Shown here: one piece after another, positions 45,501 to 53,980 of the stretch
How the letters are laid out: every line of letters begins with the position of its first letter
Numbering within the stretch: the stretch's first letter is position 1
Assembly: GCA_002118135.1 (NCBI GenBank)
Contig: BDIU01000195.1
Span: forward strand, 1-64,000
Source of the DNA: Trebouxia sp. TZW2008
Lineage: Eukaryota > Chlorophyta > Trebouxiophyceae > Trebouxiales > Trebouxiaceae
Length of the DNA stretch: 64,000 bases
Reading direction: 5' to 3'
Notes under the pieces: model-generated
What the model was told of the DNA's origin: nothing
What the model saw: the letters and a program-made list of their open reading frames with translations, nothing else
Databases searched by the model: none
Made by a program: the position numbers and the translations under genes

Positions 45501-48500
45501 CTGATCTTCTTCACTAAAAGCTTGCCTACAACATTCTGAGTTTCATCAGATGTGCTGAAGCCAACTTTGTCATCAGCTAAGGCGCCTTTGCAGAAGCTGG
45601 CAATGCTCTTCTTCTCCCTGCTGCCCTCATTGTCCTGCCTTTCTTGCTGTGTTCCTTCTTCTGCTGCTGCCCTGCCTGTTTGGCTGCTGTTACTCCTCCC
45701 ATCTTGCTGGTTGACAGATCTGTTTGTCAAGGTGTTGCTTTCTGTACACTGCACATGTCAGTTCCTGAGAGCAATTGCATGCATCCATCCGTCCGTCCAT
45801 CCGTCCGTCCATCCATCCGTCCATCCATCCATCCATCCATTGTAAACATGGGGTGAATGAATGAATGAATGAATGAATGAATGAATGAATGAATGAATGA
45901 ATGAATGAATGAATCAATCACTGCAGCAATCAGCAGTTGTTACGCCAATAGCAGCTGCAGAGCCAAGGGCAGGGCTGTTCTCTAGCTGTCCCCAGGTGCA
46001 GTTTGGTCTGTCTACATGATTCTGCTAGTAGCCAGGTAATTGCGTCTGCAAGCAGCTAGCCCCAGCTTGCTCTTGGGTAGTGAATTCAGCTTTTGGCTGC
46101 CAGTCACCTCTGAATCAGCGTCCAGCAGATCGCCAGCTGTTCTTATCTAGACCAATTTGCATGCAAGCGCACCACCTCTGTCATTCATCCAATCAACCAC
46201 CAGAGCAAGCAGCATACCGACGTATCACTCCTGTCATTCATGCAATCATTCTAGACCACAGCAAGCAGCATACCGACGTACCTTTCCTGTCATTCATTCA
46301 GCCATTCCAGACCAGACCAAGTTGCATGACAGCGTACCACCTGTGTCGATCATCCAGCCGTTCCAGACCAGAGCAAGTTGCATGACAACATACCATCCCT
46401 GTCAATCATGCAGCCGTTCTAGACCAGAACAAGTTGCATGACAACGTATCAAACCTGTCATTCATCCAGCCATTCCAGACCAGAGCAAGTTGCATGACAA
46501 AGCACCACCCCTGTCAACCAGTCCAAACTGGTTGGAGACAGCTGACTGCTCCAGTATGTACCTAGCTAGGCCTGCTGAGCCTGTCTAGCACACAATCAGA
46601 ATGATTTGAATAAAGTCGTCCCGTCTGGGCCTCTTTGCTTCTGCTTGCAATGAAATTCAATGTACTAGATTTTACTGAAATTGAGCAACAGCTGCAAATG
46701 CCAGATCGAGGCTCAAGTTGCAGCATCAAAAGCACCAGTCAGAGGGTGCGACGCTGTGTATGCATATCATGAGCACGCGAATGGTGACACTAATGATGAT
46801 GATGATGATGATAATGTCTGTGCAGGCTATTTCCCCACTCACACGCTGACTGAGGATTATGCGCTGGGCACGGAGATGCGGCGCAAGGGCTGGAGAGTCA
46901 TGCATGTGAATGACTAGCGTTGCATGACAGCACTGCTAACGTGGCTGTGTGTTGTACAGGCTACCTGCGCACCTGCACTTTGACTGATGGCAGCAACAGT
47001 AACATGCCTGTGCTGTTGTACAGGCTACTTCCCTACCCACACGCTGACTGAGGACTATGCCCTTGGCATGGAAATGAGGCGTAAGGGATGGAGGGGCATG
47101 TATGTTGAGGACGAGCTGGTGCGTGGTTCAGCTCCTGACAAAGTGCGGGCTGCCTTCGGTCAAAGGTCTCGCTGGTGTAAGGTATGCTGCTACGGTCACC
47201 TCACTTGCAGTTTGAAATGGTGTTGAGTCTGTGACAGCTTCCCTGCCTCTGAGAAAGTGCGCGCTGCCTAAGGTTCAAGGTCACGCTGGTGCAAGGCATG
47301 GTGCGGTGCTGTGCTGTGCTGTGCTGTGCTGTGCTGTGCTGTGCTGTGCTGTGCTGTGCTGTGCTGTGCTGGGCTGTGCTGTGCTGTGCTGCGCTTGGGC
47401 CAAGGGCGCCGTCTCTGCAGGGTCCGCATCAGATGCTGTCCAGTCTGAATTGCTCATCAGTCTTCACAAATAAAGTACATCTGCAGCTCTTGTTTGAAGT
47501 GTGATGCTGTGCCTGCAGGGTCCATATCAGATGCTGTTCAGCCGCAAATCGCCTCTCTTTGCCCCAGGCCTCAATATCTTCTACAGAATCCTATACATGT
47601 CCCCCTGCTACATCTACATAGTCAGTGCGCTGGCGTCACCTACCTTCATGGTCATTCCGGTCATCTACATCTGGGTTGGCGCTTTTCCAGCGTACCTGAC
47701 TAGAACTGTTCTGGGCTGGCTGATTGCCTACACTGTGCTCTCCAGCCTGGTCAAGTTCTACGTCAGGCCAGGCAGAAACGTCTTGCATGATCTCAGGTAA
47801 GAGTTTGGTATGAGAGAGAGCGGGGGTACTTTTACATTCTTGAGCCAGCCAACAAGGCTGAGCGCGTGTGCCACACAGCGGCAATGACTATATGTTCATG
47901 AGGTTCAGGCAGTCTATGACATAGTGAAACACCCCCAAATAATCATGTCGTGCAAACAAAGCATGCATTTGTTGCTCTCTAGATTCATGTAGTCAATATG
48001 CTGGCAGTCTCTTGCTGCATCAACAGCTGCTGTGAGCTTTTGTCGTGGCAGCAAATATCAACATGGCAGAACATATTGCTTGCATGAAGGTGTTGTGTGC
48101 ATGCAAAGTCATTATCGTGGTGCTGTCTTGACTGCCAGCATGTCATGTTGTAAATGAACAATGTATTGCTGATACCGAGCAGGGCAGCAAAGGTCGGCTT
48201 TGTATGCAGGGCGAAGAGAAGTGCATAGCTTAGCATTGAAATTCTTTTGGGGATCTGTTATCTTTCTGTTTTGTCATGCACAAGCTGATGTTTGACATGA
48301 AACGGCTGGGTTGGTGTGCAGGGCGCATTGGAATGCAGAGGTTAGCACCAAGAACTTCTGGTGGATGTATGCCAAGGCAGCCATCAGAGGCACCATGGCT
48401 GCGTGTGGCTGCAGCAACCTTGGGTGAGTAATGCACAGTGCATGCAGCATCACACAGACAGACAGAGAGGTGCGTGGTTCACATCATGTCTGCAAGTGCC

Positions 48501-50343
48501 AATTGACTGCAAAGTCAGTTCATAGGTGCCATGTTCTTGCTTGGTTGGAATGCAATGTGGCTGCGGCAACTCCACAGTGTTGTATAGGGCATGCAGCATC
48601 ACACAGACAGACAGAGGGATGCAGAATTCACATTATGCCTTACTGACTGCTTTGTGGGTTGGTGCATGCTTGCGCATTCTTGCTTGCAATGCATTGATTG
48701 GGTGCAGCACTGTGTGGGTAGCTTACACATGTACAGCAAAAAGGGAACTACAAGCAACGGATACGCAGGCAAGGGATTTGCAAGGCTGTAACCAACACCT
48801 CTGTCAAGCGCTGAAATGTTTTTGACACTTCGTCTTGCACTGCAGGTGGACCCCTGGGGCTGGAGGGGGCAAGAAGGGGGGTTGCTGGTTCAAGGTGCGC
48901 CAAGCCAGCCAAGACCTCCTCTTCATCCTCCTCTTCGCCATCATCCTCACAGGTCAGTCACACACTGCTTCTGCTACCAAAGAATTTGAAATGTGCCGCT
49001 CTGCAGCAGGAATTAGCTGTGTTGCAACAATGACAATGATCTGTGTCACCACATTTCAGGCACAGCATGAGGCCCATTTGTGATGCATCAGCTGCAGAGC
49101 AGTTGCATTGCGTACACTCTTTCGATGGCTTGACAGTATGCATCCATGGCATGTCAGCAGTTTCAGAAAGCAGAATGAGTGCAGTGACAATTGCCTACGG
49201 ATACCTCATGGTTCAGGTGATTTGTTGGGCCACTGGGCTTGTTCATCATTTAGCAAACATTCCTAGTGTCAAGAATTGTTACATTATGCGCTTAGTGTTA
49301 TAGATTCCGGTTTTCTGCTGGTCCTTTCTTGGGGCAGATTTGAGATCCACTGAAGTTGTCCATTTTGTGCTAGACTTAAATGAATACATTGCATGTTGGC
49401 AAGCTCTGGAACCAGAATCTGTGTCTGTGCAGTGACCATGGTGCTTACGGTTTTCTGGGGGTCATTTGGTGGGTCCCTTGGGCTTGTCTATCATGCAGTG
49501 CATCTACAAAGCATTGGTGCCCTGCGTTTTGTGTATGCAGTGACAATTGCATATGGGTTCCTGATGGTGATTGCTGGGGTCAAAGTTGTGGGTCCCTTGG
49601 GGTTGTTTATCACTTGAAGCATCTATCATCTATCATGCAATGGTGCCCTAAGTTCGTGTTGTGCGTATATGCAGTGATCATTGCGTATATGTTCCTGATG
49701 GTCTTCGCTGGGGTCGTGTTTGTGGGTCCCTTGGGGTTGTCCATCATGTGGTGCGTTTACCATGCCTTGACATCCTGACCTCATGTTGTGTATGTTTGCA
49801 GTGCCAATTGCTTATAGGTTCCTGATGGCGATTGTTTGGGGCATCCTGACCTCATAGTGTGTGTGTATGAGTGCCAATTGCTCATGGGTCCCTGATGGCG
49901 ATTGCTTGGGGCAAATTTGTGGGTCCCTTGGGTTTGCTTATCACGTCAAGCATCGATCATCTATCGTGCAATGGTGCCCTTAGTCCATGTTGTGTGTGTA
50001 TGCAGTGACAATTGCGTATGGGTTCCTGATGGTCATTGCTGGGGGCGTATTTGTGGGTCCCTTGGGGTTGTCCATCATGTGGTGCATTTACCATGCCTTG
50101 GCGCCTTGGCTACTCCTCTTCTACTCCATTCTGCCATTTGAGTTTGAGCCCATCTCCAAGAAGTGGGTGTACAAGACAGGGAGAGCGCTGTTCACTATTC
50201 TCTGTAATGTCGGCTTTTGCTGTTCCTTTGGGGTGTTTATAGCAGCTGTGGTGTTGGCCTTCATTGCTGGCGAGCACAGTTTTCTCCAGGATAGTATCAA
50301 CAATACACATCTCTCGCCCAAGCAAGTTTTCACAAACCTCTAA
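39598..50343 (+). CDS. Membrane glycosyltransferase family 2, cellulose-synthase-like (837 aa)
   Basis: Exons: 39598-39858, 40429-40641, 40928-41120, 41929-42089, 42949-43153, 44009-44355, 45125-45275, 47024-47181, 47519-47796, 48322-48423, 48846-48952, 50006-50343; all donors are GT and all phases close. Processive GT2 enzymes polymerise sugars from UDP-sugar at the cytosolic face and export the chain. The order is: a disordered Gly/Pro-rich N-terminus (residues 1-220); two membrane helices (about 230-300); the catalytic core with [14 protein letters not shown] (about 351), FDADQ (about 430), CAGTNF, TEDYAL (about 520) and QRSRW (about 557-561); and then at least five helices to the C-terminus (for example AIAYGFLM-like and [13 protein letters not shown]). 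All four catalytic motifs (D, DxD, TED, QxxRW) are intact, so it should be active. The product (glucan, mannan or other) cannot be told from sequence. It may build wall polysaccharide near the surface protein upstream, but no operon-like link is implied. Confidence 0.9.
40146..40335 (+). repeat. Decayed copies of the start of GT2 exon 2
   Basis: GCACCCAGCATCAGCGGCAG at about 40150 and GCACCCAGTAACAGCGGCAG at about 40291 repeat the head of exon 2 at 40429 with its CAG-rich run. Neither continues in frame to a donor. Confidence 0.8.
41198..41306 (+). repeat. Copy of the end of GT2 exon 3
   Basis: TGTGGGCCCCCAGCCGGGGT through GACTGCCATGGGCAG repeats the last 110 bases of exon 3 (ending 41120) and keeps a consensus GTGAGC donor. 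A frameshifting C insertion and a TGA (TCTGACTAG region) make it non-coding in the exon 3 frame. Confidence 0.85.
42145..42722 (+). repeat. Three decayed copies of GT2 transmembrane exon 4
   Basis: Exon 4 (41929-42089, encoding [17 protein letters not shown]) is followed by copies at about 42145-42274, 42366-42562 and 42620-42722. The first is still open through [16 protein letters not shown] and followed by GTCAGT. The last two carry frame changes. The first is long enough to mimic an extra membrane helix if spliced in, but no matching acceptor phase was found. Confidence 0.85.
42776..42832 (+). repeat. Decayed copy of the start of GT2 exon 5
   Basis: TTCAGGTACTGGGAGCGACA mirrors the acceptor and head of exon 5 at 42949, ending at a TAA where the true exon continues. 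Confidence 0.85.
43240..43745 (+). repeat. Exon-edge copies between GT2 exons 5 and 6
   Basis: At 43245-43322 lies a copy of the end of exon 5 (GCTGCCAAGATTGCTATGGA, then CAGGCAAATGCA). At 43616 lies a copy of the start of exon 6 (GTGCACATCTATGTGATGAT..), first of the exon 6 ladder. The CTG run at about 43338-43360 separates them. Confidence 0.85.
43815..43970 (+). repeat. Second decayed copy of the start of GT2 exon 6
   Basis: Copy heads at 43616, 43815 and the true exon at 44009 are 199 and 194 bases apart. The 43815 copy retains most of TGTGATGACGGCCC and AACAGCTCATAGATCAG, but has lost bases in frame. Confidence 0.85.
44785..45040 (+). repeat. Exon-start ladder before GT2 exon 7
   Basis: TAG-acceptor copies start at 44785 and 44950, 165 and 175 bases apart, ahead of the true exon at 45125. 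Both contain TCTGGCACT and GCAGCC blocks but carry stops. Confidence 0.85.
45362..45600 (+). repeat. Exon-end ladder after GT2 exon 7
   Basis: The exon 7 end (GCTGGAACCAACTTTGTCAT, then GCAGAAGCAG and GTGCTG, true end 45275) is repeated with ends near 45445 and 45600. The first copy is almost identical. CTTCTTCT-rich intron text is carried in each unit. Confidence 0.9.
45780..45914. repeat. Tetranucleotide microsatellites (CATC/CGTC)n and (GAAT)n
   Basis: 45780-45840 is a CATC/CGTC tetranucleotide array; 45855-45914 is about 15 perfect GAAT units. Both lie in the intron between GT2 exons 7 and 8. Confidence 0.95.
46158..46520. repeat. Minisatellite of about six 60-bp units
   Basis: Units contain CTGTCATTCATCCAGCC, TTCCAGACCAGAGCAAGTTG and CATGACAACGTACCACC with moderate divergence. 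Same intron as the GAAT array. Not related to an adjoining exon edge, unlike the ladders. Confidence 0.85.
46793..46812. repeat. Short (GAT)n microsatellite
   Basis: About six GAT units just upstream of the first copy of GT2 exon 8. Confidence 0.8.
46827..46920 (+). pseudogene. Decayed upstream copy of GT2 exon 8 (TED motif exon)
   Basis: Encodes [20 protein letters not shown] after a good acceptor, nearly identical to the true exon at 47024, then reaches a TAG after HVND. A further fragment near 46961 (GGCTACCTGCGCACC..) is more decayed. Confidence 0.9.
47241..47455 (+). repeat. Edge copies around GT2 exons 8 and 9, with (TGCTG)n array
   Basis: 47241-47300 repeats the end of exon 8 (AAAGTGCGCGCTGCCT..TCACGCTGGTGCAAG). 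47304-47391 is a (GTGCT)n array of about 17 units. 47418-47450 repeats the start of exon 9 (CTGCAGGGTCCGCATCAGAT). The array seems to have grown from the GGTGCAAGG context. Confidence 0.85.
48206..48270 (+). repeat. Decayed copy of the start of GT2 exon 10
   Basis: TGCAGGGCGAAGAGAAGTGC follows the pattern of the true exon head at 48322 (GGCGCATTGGAATGCAGAGG) with about 70 percent identity. Confidence 0.6.
49185..50005 (+). repeat. Six-copy exon-start ladder before the last GT2 exon
   Basis: Heads resembling TGACAATTGCGTATGGGTTC start at 49185, 49433, 49541, 49675, 49802 and 49872, before the true exon at 50006. Most also carry GGGTCCCTTGGG and a CATCATG block. Spacings are 248, 108, 134, 127, 70 and 134 bases. 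The copy at 49675 is the closest to the true exon. None extends into the 3' part of the exon. Confidence 0.9.
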
Positions 50344-51295
50344 GTTATCAGAGGCAGGGATCCAAGACGAGTGGTCTAGATTAGGGTTGAGCTTTAGTAT
50401 TGCTGACGACACAAGTGAGAGCAGCAGCAATTTCAGAGATTTATTTGGCTGAGATACATGTGCACTGCTGTACGTGGTTTGCTAGCTAGTATAGCGCAGC
50501 CTTGCAGGTATTGTAGACTTTTGGTATTGACAGTCATGAATGTGATGATGCGAAGACAGCATATATTTAGAGGACAGAAAGGTTGGGTTCTGTTGATGCT
50601 CAACAAGTCCTCGTAAACACGTGATCTGATCTGGGTTGATGTATGCTATTTGTCAGCTGGAAGGACGTCAGGCTTGACCGTGAAGAAACTGATTTTGAAT
50701 TTGCCAAGTTGGCCAAAGACTCCTGAGCTTGATCAAAATGTAGCAAACAGCATGTGCGCGTCTTATGAGAACTATTTGATCATGCAGCTTGATGCAGTCT
50801 TAGATTCTGCTTTTTGCATAGTGGATTATTTGCAATTGTCCAGTTGAGCCATATGCACATGTAGCAGCTTTCGCCTTTAGAGTCTTTGACATCAGGTGTT
50901 GCCTTAACTTGCGGAACTAGTATTGCAAACTTTGCTGGGCAAGGGTCCTTGCACGTCAGCACATTGTGAAACAGCAACGTCAGCTCTTGCCGTGTGCTTA
51001 TGTGTTGCAGCATTACTACATCACGATATTGTGCTGCCTGATGCAACACTCCAGGAGTGCCAGCTGTTGTTGCCTGAATTTTGTCATTTTTCTACAGGTG
51101 GACTCTCAAAGTCTTGCATGTGATATTCCGTACAGACGTGTCATCAATGCAAGATCATGGCGTGCGCATGCCTAGAAAGATCAGAGCATCGAAAAGGCAT
51201 TGCAATTCCATCTGCAGCAACGGCAACATCCATAATCAGGTCTAAGGCTGGCGCAATGTATTGGACAAACTAGCTAGAAACCAAACTATCAGTGG
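50344..51295. other. Convergent 3' region between GT2 and LRR genes
   Basis: No exon supported. It should hold the 3' ends of both convergently transcribed genes. I see no clear TGTAA polyadenylation signal. Confidence 0.4.
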
Positions 51296-52777
51296 TTAGT
51301 ACTCTTGAGACCCGTTTTGAAATTCAACACACTTCAGACAAGGCCATGCAGCTTGTAATACTGCAGGAACAGGCGCCTTTAAGCCCCCACCTAAGTTGTC
51401 ACACGGGAATAAATGACAATGGCGATTGCTGGCAAGATAATCTGACAAATGCCCTTGTTCAGCTGTGTTGTTCATGCTCACAAGCCAGGTGACTAGTTTG
51501 CTATCATCAAGATCCGCTGTCAAGCTAATGAACCTTAGTTGAGGCCAGTCACCTTGTGTCAGCTGCTTGAGAGCCGCAAGAGAGAGAGGTTTACCATGTA
51601 CTGCCAAGAAGTCCAAGACAGGCCATTTGCCTTGAATTAGGTGTGTCACATCTGCTTGACCCAACCCTGTGTTACTTAAATCTAAGTCTAATAGCTTAGG
51701 CCAATCGGCCTCAAGCACCTGTGAAATGGCTCCTGCTTCCAACTTGCAATGCGCCAATGACAGGAACTGCAAGTTGGTCCAGCTTACTTGTGTGAGCAGC
51801 GCCATTGCTGCCACATCAAGACGACACCAGCTAAGCGAGACATCAAAGTTTCTCATTTCCGGCCAGTCAGCTTGCAAGAGTGCTGTCAAGCTCTTTGTAC
51901 AGATCTCAGCGCTTGACAGAGACAGCGTATGCAAGCCAGGCCATTTGCCACGGCTCAAGAACTCAATTGCTTTGGTGTCCAAAAAGTTGTCTGAAAGGTC
52001 CAGGTGACCTAGCTTCGGCCAGGAAATTGATGTTAAGATTTCGATTGCTTTGGCATCCAGATTGTTGTGGCTGAGGACCAACAATGTGAGTTGAGACCAT
52101 TGCACAACGCTGAGAGCTTGCAAGCTGGCATGGCTGAGATCAACATTCGCTATGATGGCTGACTGCAACTTCGGCCAACTTGCTTTACTCAACTCCTCAA
52201 TCAATGAAGTGGTTCCTTTGCCTTCAAGAAGTGAGAGGAGCTCTGGCAGATCCCCTTTGCTCATTGTGGCAATTGCAGTTGAGTCCATCTCAGGGTATGT
52301 AAGTTGCAGACTTTGGCAAAGTTCATTGCTTACTATGCGCCATGATTGCAAGGCTGGCCACCAGCCGCATATCAGTTGCATCACATTGGACATAACGGCG
52401 CATTGAACCATGTTTTTCTCTGTGATGACGATAGAGATTTGGGTGACGCACTCATGCATTTGGCGGCGGAGCACAGAACTTGTTGCCATCAATGTTGTGA
52501 TTGCGTCAGAAGGGAGAAGTTGGAACAATCTTGGCACTGCATGAATGAGCTCTGACAAGGGAAGTGGATGACCCTGCTGAGGTTGAGAATCTGACTTGAG
52601 CCGTGTAGCGCTTTGGTTGTAGGGGTCCAGAGCTGACAGCACTGTGGTCGAGGCTGATGCAACTGACTGGGCAACAGTTCTGTCCTTATGCAGAGTGGAC
52701 ATCAAGGAGGCTTTTGTGTCCCAATTCTGATGATATGCTTGCCTGTGCGCAGATATAAGTCTGTCAATATGAAGCAA
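51296..52777 (-). CDS. F-box-like leucine-rich-repeat protein, uninterrupted (493 aa)
   Basis: A single uninterrupted frame. Residues about 73-118 (LFQLLPSDAITTLMATSSVL) resemble the F-box-like head seen in many trebouxiophyte LRR proteins. Residues about 190-430 hold nine repeats of 25-27 residues on the pattern WPxLxxLxLSxNxLDxxAIxxL (for example WPKLGHLDLSDNFLD). Such proteins are thought to be substrate adaptors or protein-binding scaffolds; no partner can be named. Translation may start at Met1 (52777) or Met26 (52702). It is the only long gene here without introns, and it has no exon-edge copies around it. An intronless retrocopy origin is possible. Confidence 0.8.
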   Translation of the reverse strand: MLHIDRLISAHRQAYHQNWDTKASLMSTLHKDRTVAQSVASASTTVLSALDPYNQSATRLKSDSQPQQGHPLPLSELIHAVPRLFQLLPSDAITTLMATSSVLRRQMHECVTQISIVITEKNMVQCAVMSNVMQLICGWWPALQSWRIVSNELCQSLQLTYPEMDSTAIATMSKGDLPELLSLLEGKGTTSLIEELSKASWPKLQSAIIANVDLSHASLQALSVVQWSQLTLLVLSHNNLDAKAIEILTSISWPKLGHLDLSDNFLDTKAIEFLSRGKWPGLHTLSLSSAEICTKSLTALLQADWPEMRNFDVSLSWCRLDVAAMALLTQVSWTNLQFLSLAHCKLEAGAISQVLEADWPKLLDLDLSNTGLGQADVTHLIQGKWPVLDFLAVHGKPLSLAALKQLTQGDWPQLRFISLTADLDDSKLVTWLVSMNNTAEQGHLSDYLASNRHCHLFPCDNLGGGLKAPVPAVLQAAWPCLKCVEFQNGSQEY

Positions 52778-53980
52778 TGACGTGATGGTGACTTTGCTGT
52801 CAGAGCCAGCAGGGTCAAGTTGCTGAAAAGCAGCTCACTGCAAGTTGCAGCACAATCTAGGCAGTCTGTCTCTTGCCGTCGCTGTGTGTTCAACCTACAA
52901 GCACGACTGACTGCTCACTTGCCTGCAGCTGGTGGTACTGCATAACAAGTTGCTTATGTACCTGAACGCTTTTGAACTGAAACGAATTTCAAGCCTCCTT
53001 CACCTCCAGCGAGTGCAAAGTGAGATGTGACGCAGTCGCGGCGTCGAAGTGTAATGCTGCAGGCCAACCAGGGCAACTTGTGCAGGGTGAGACTTCAGTG
53101 TGCTCTACTTCCGCGAGGTTGATCGAGGTCGGTTGTGACCGATTTCTGAGCCAACATCAGCTGGCGATGGACCGACGCTTGCAACTCACTCGGCAGATCT
53201 GTTAGTCGACCGGAATCCATTGCCCTGCTTGCTGAAGTCCAAGAAAGTGAGTTTGTCAGCGACGCGTCGGTCTCATGAGTCACTGGCATCAGCTGATAAG
53301 ACACAAACTCCACTCGAGTTGTAAAGCCAAAACTAATGTTGAGCCTTCAGCTGGATGCAGCATTATGCACTGTATGCATGTACATGTTGTTTTGCATGCA
53401 CTGCTTGTGCAGCCAAACATGATTACATGGCTCATCGTTGTCATGCATGCTTTCAGTCCACACATCATTCTGCATGCATTCAATTATTGTCCAAAGTATC
53501 TGTTTCTCAGATGCATTTGCCAGGACATTGGGGGAGAGGGCTTACGGAAGCTGATAGAATTCTTCGAAGACCTTTTGCGCTTTTGCTTTGCCTCACAAAC
53601 TCTTTTTGCCTAGCTGCGTAGAAATTTCTAAAGTCGCTAGGTCGTAACCGGTAAAGGCCTTAGGCATGTCCGCTGCTGCTACAGGCATCACGCACTTAGT
53701 ATCGACGCTGTCAAAATTGTAGTGATTGCACGCTCAAGCTTCCAAGTTCTAGGCAATCACAATCATGATGCACCACATATGCAGCCACGTGCAATATGCT
53801 GAAGATGAAACGGCACAATCGTTCACAGTCTGAGTGCTTGGCTGTGGCTACGCCAGGGAAGTGCGAACTTTTTGGGACACTTGCAAGACTGATTGCGCTC
53901 CATCGCGTCACGCTGAAGTAGTTTGAGTGCAGTTTCGCACTCCTCGCGCTTGCCTGACGCTCTGATCAACGACCAGCCCT
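52778..53980. other. Divergent intergenic region, LRR and aldo/keto reductase promoters
   Basis: Both flanking genes are transcribed away from this stretch. No exon or repeat recognised. The last 150 bases before 53981 are CpG-rich and are probably the 5' leader of the reductase. Confidence 0.4.

Noticed and set aside
45690..45921. Minus-strand frames of Ile-His-Ser-Phe and Asp-Gly-Trp-Met repeats
   Set aside because: Translations of the GAAT and CATC/CGTC microsatellites.
47231..47504. Second set of Cys/Ala/Val/Leu open frames
   Set aside because: Same TGCTG-type artefact in a GT2 intron.
48735..48790. Possible extra GT2 exon encoding [15 protein letters not shown]
   Set aside because: Would need a GC donor and shifts the phase of exon 11; direct joining of exons 10 and 11 is in phase.
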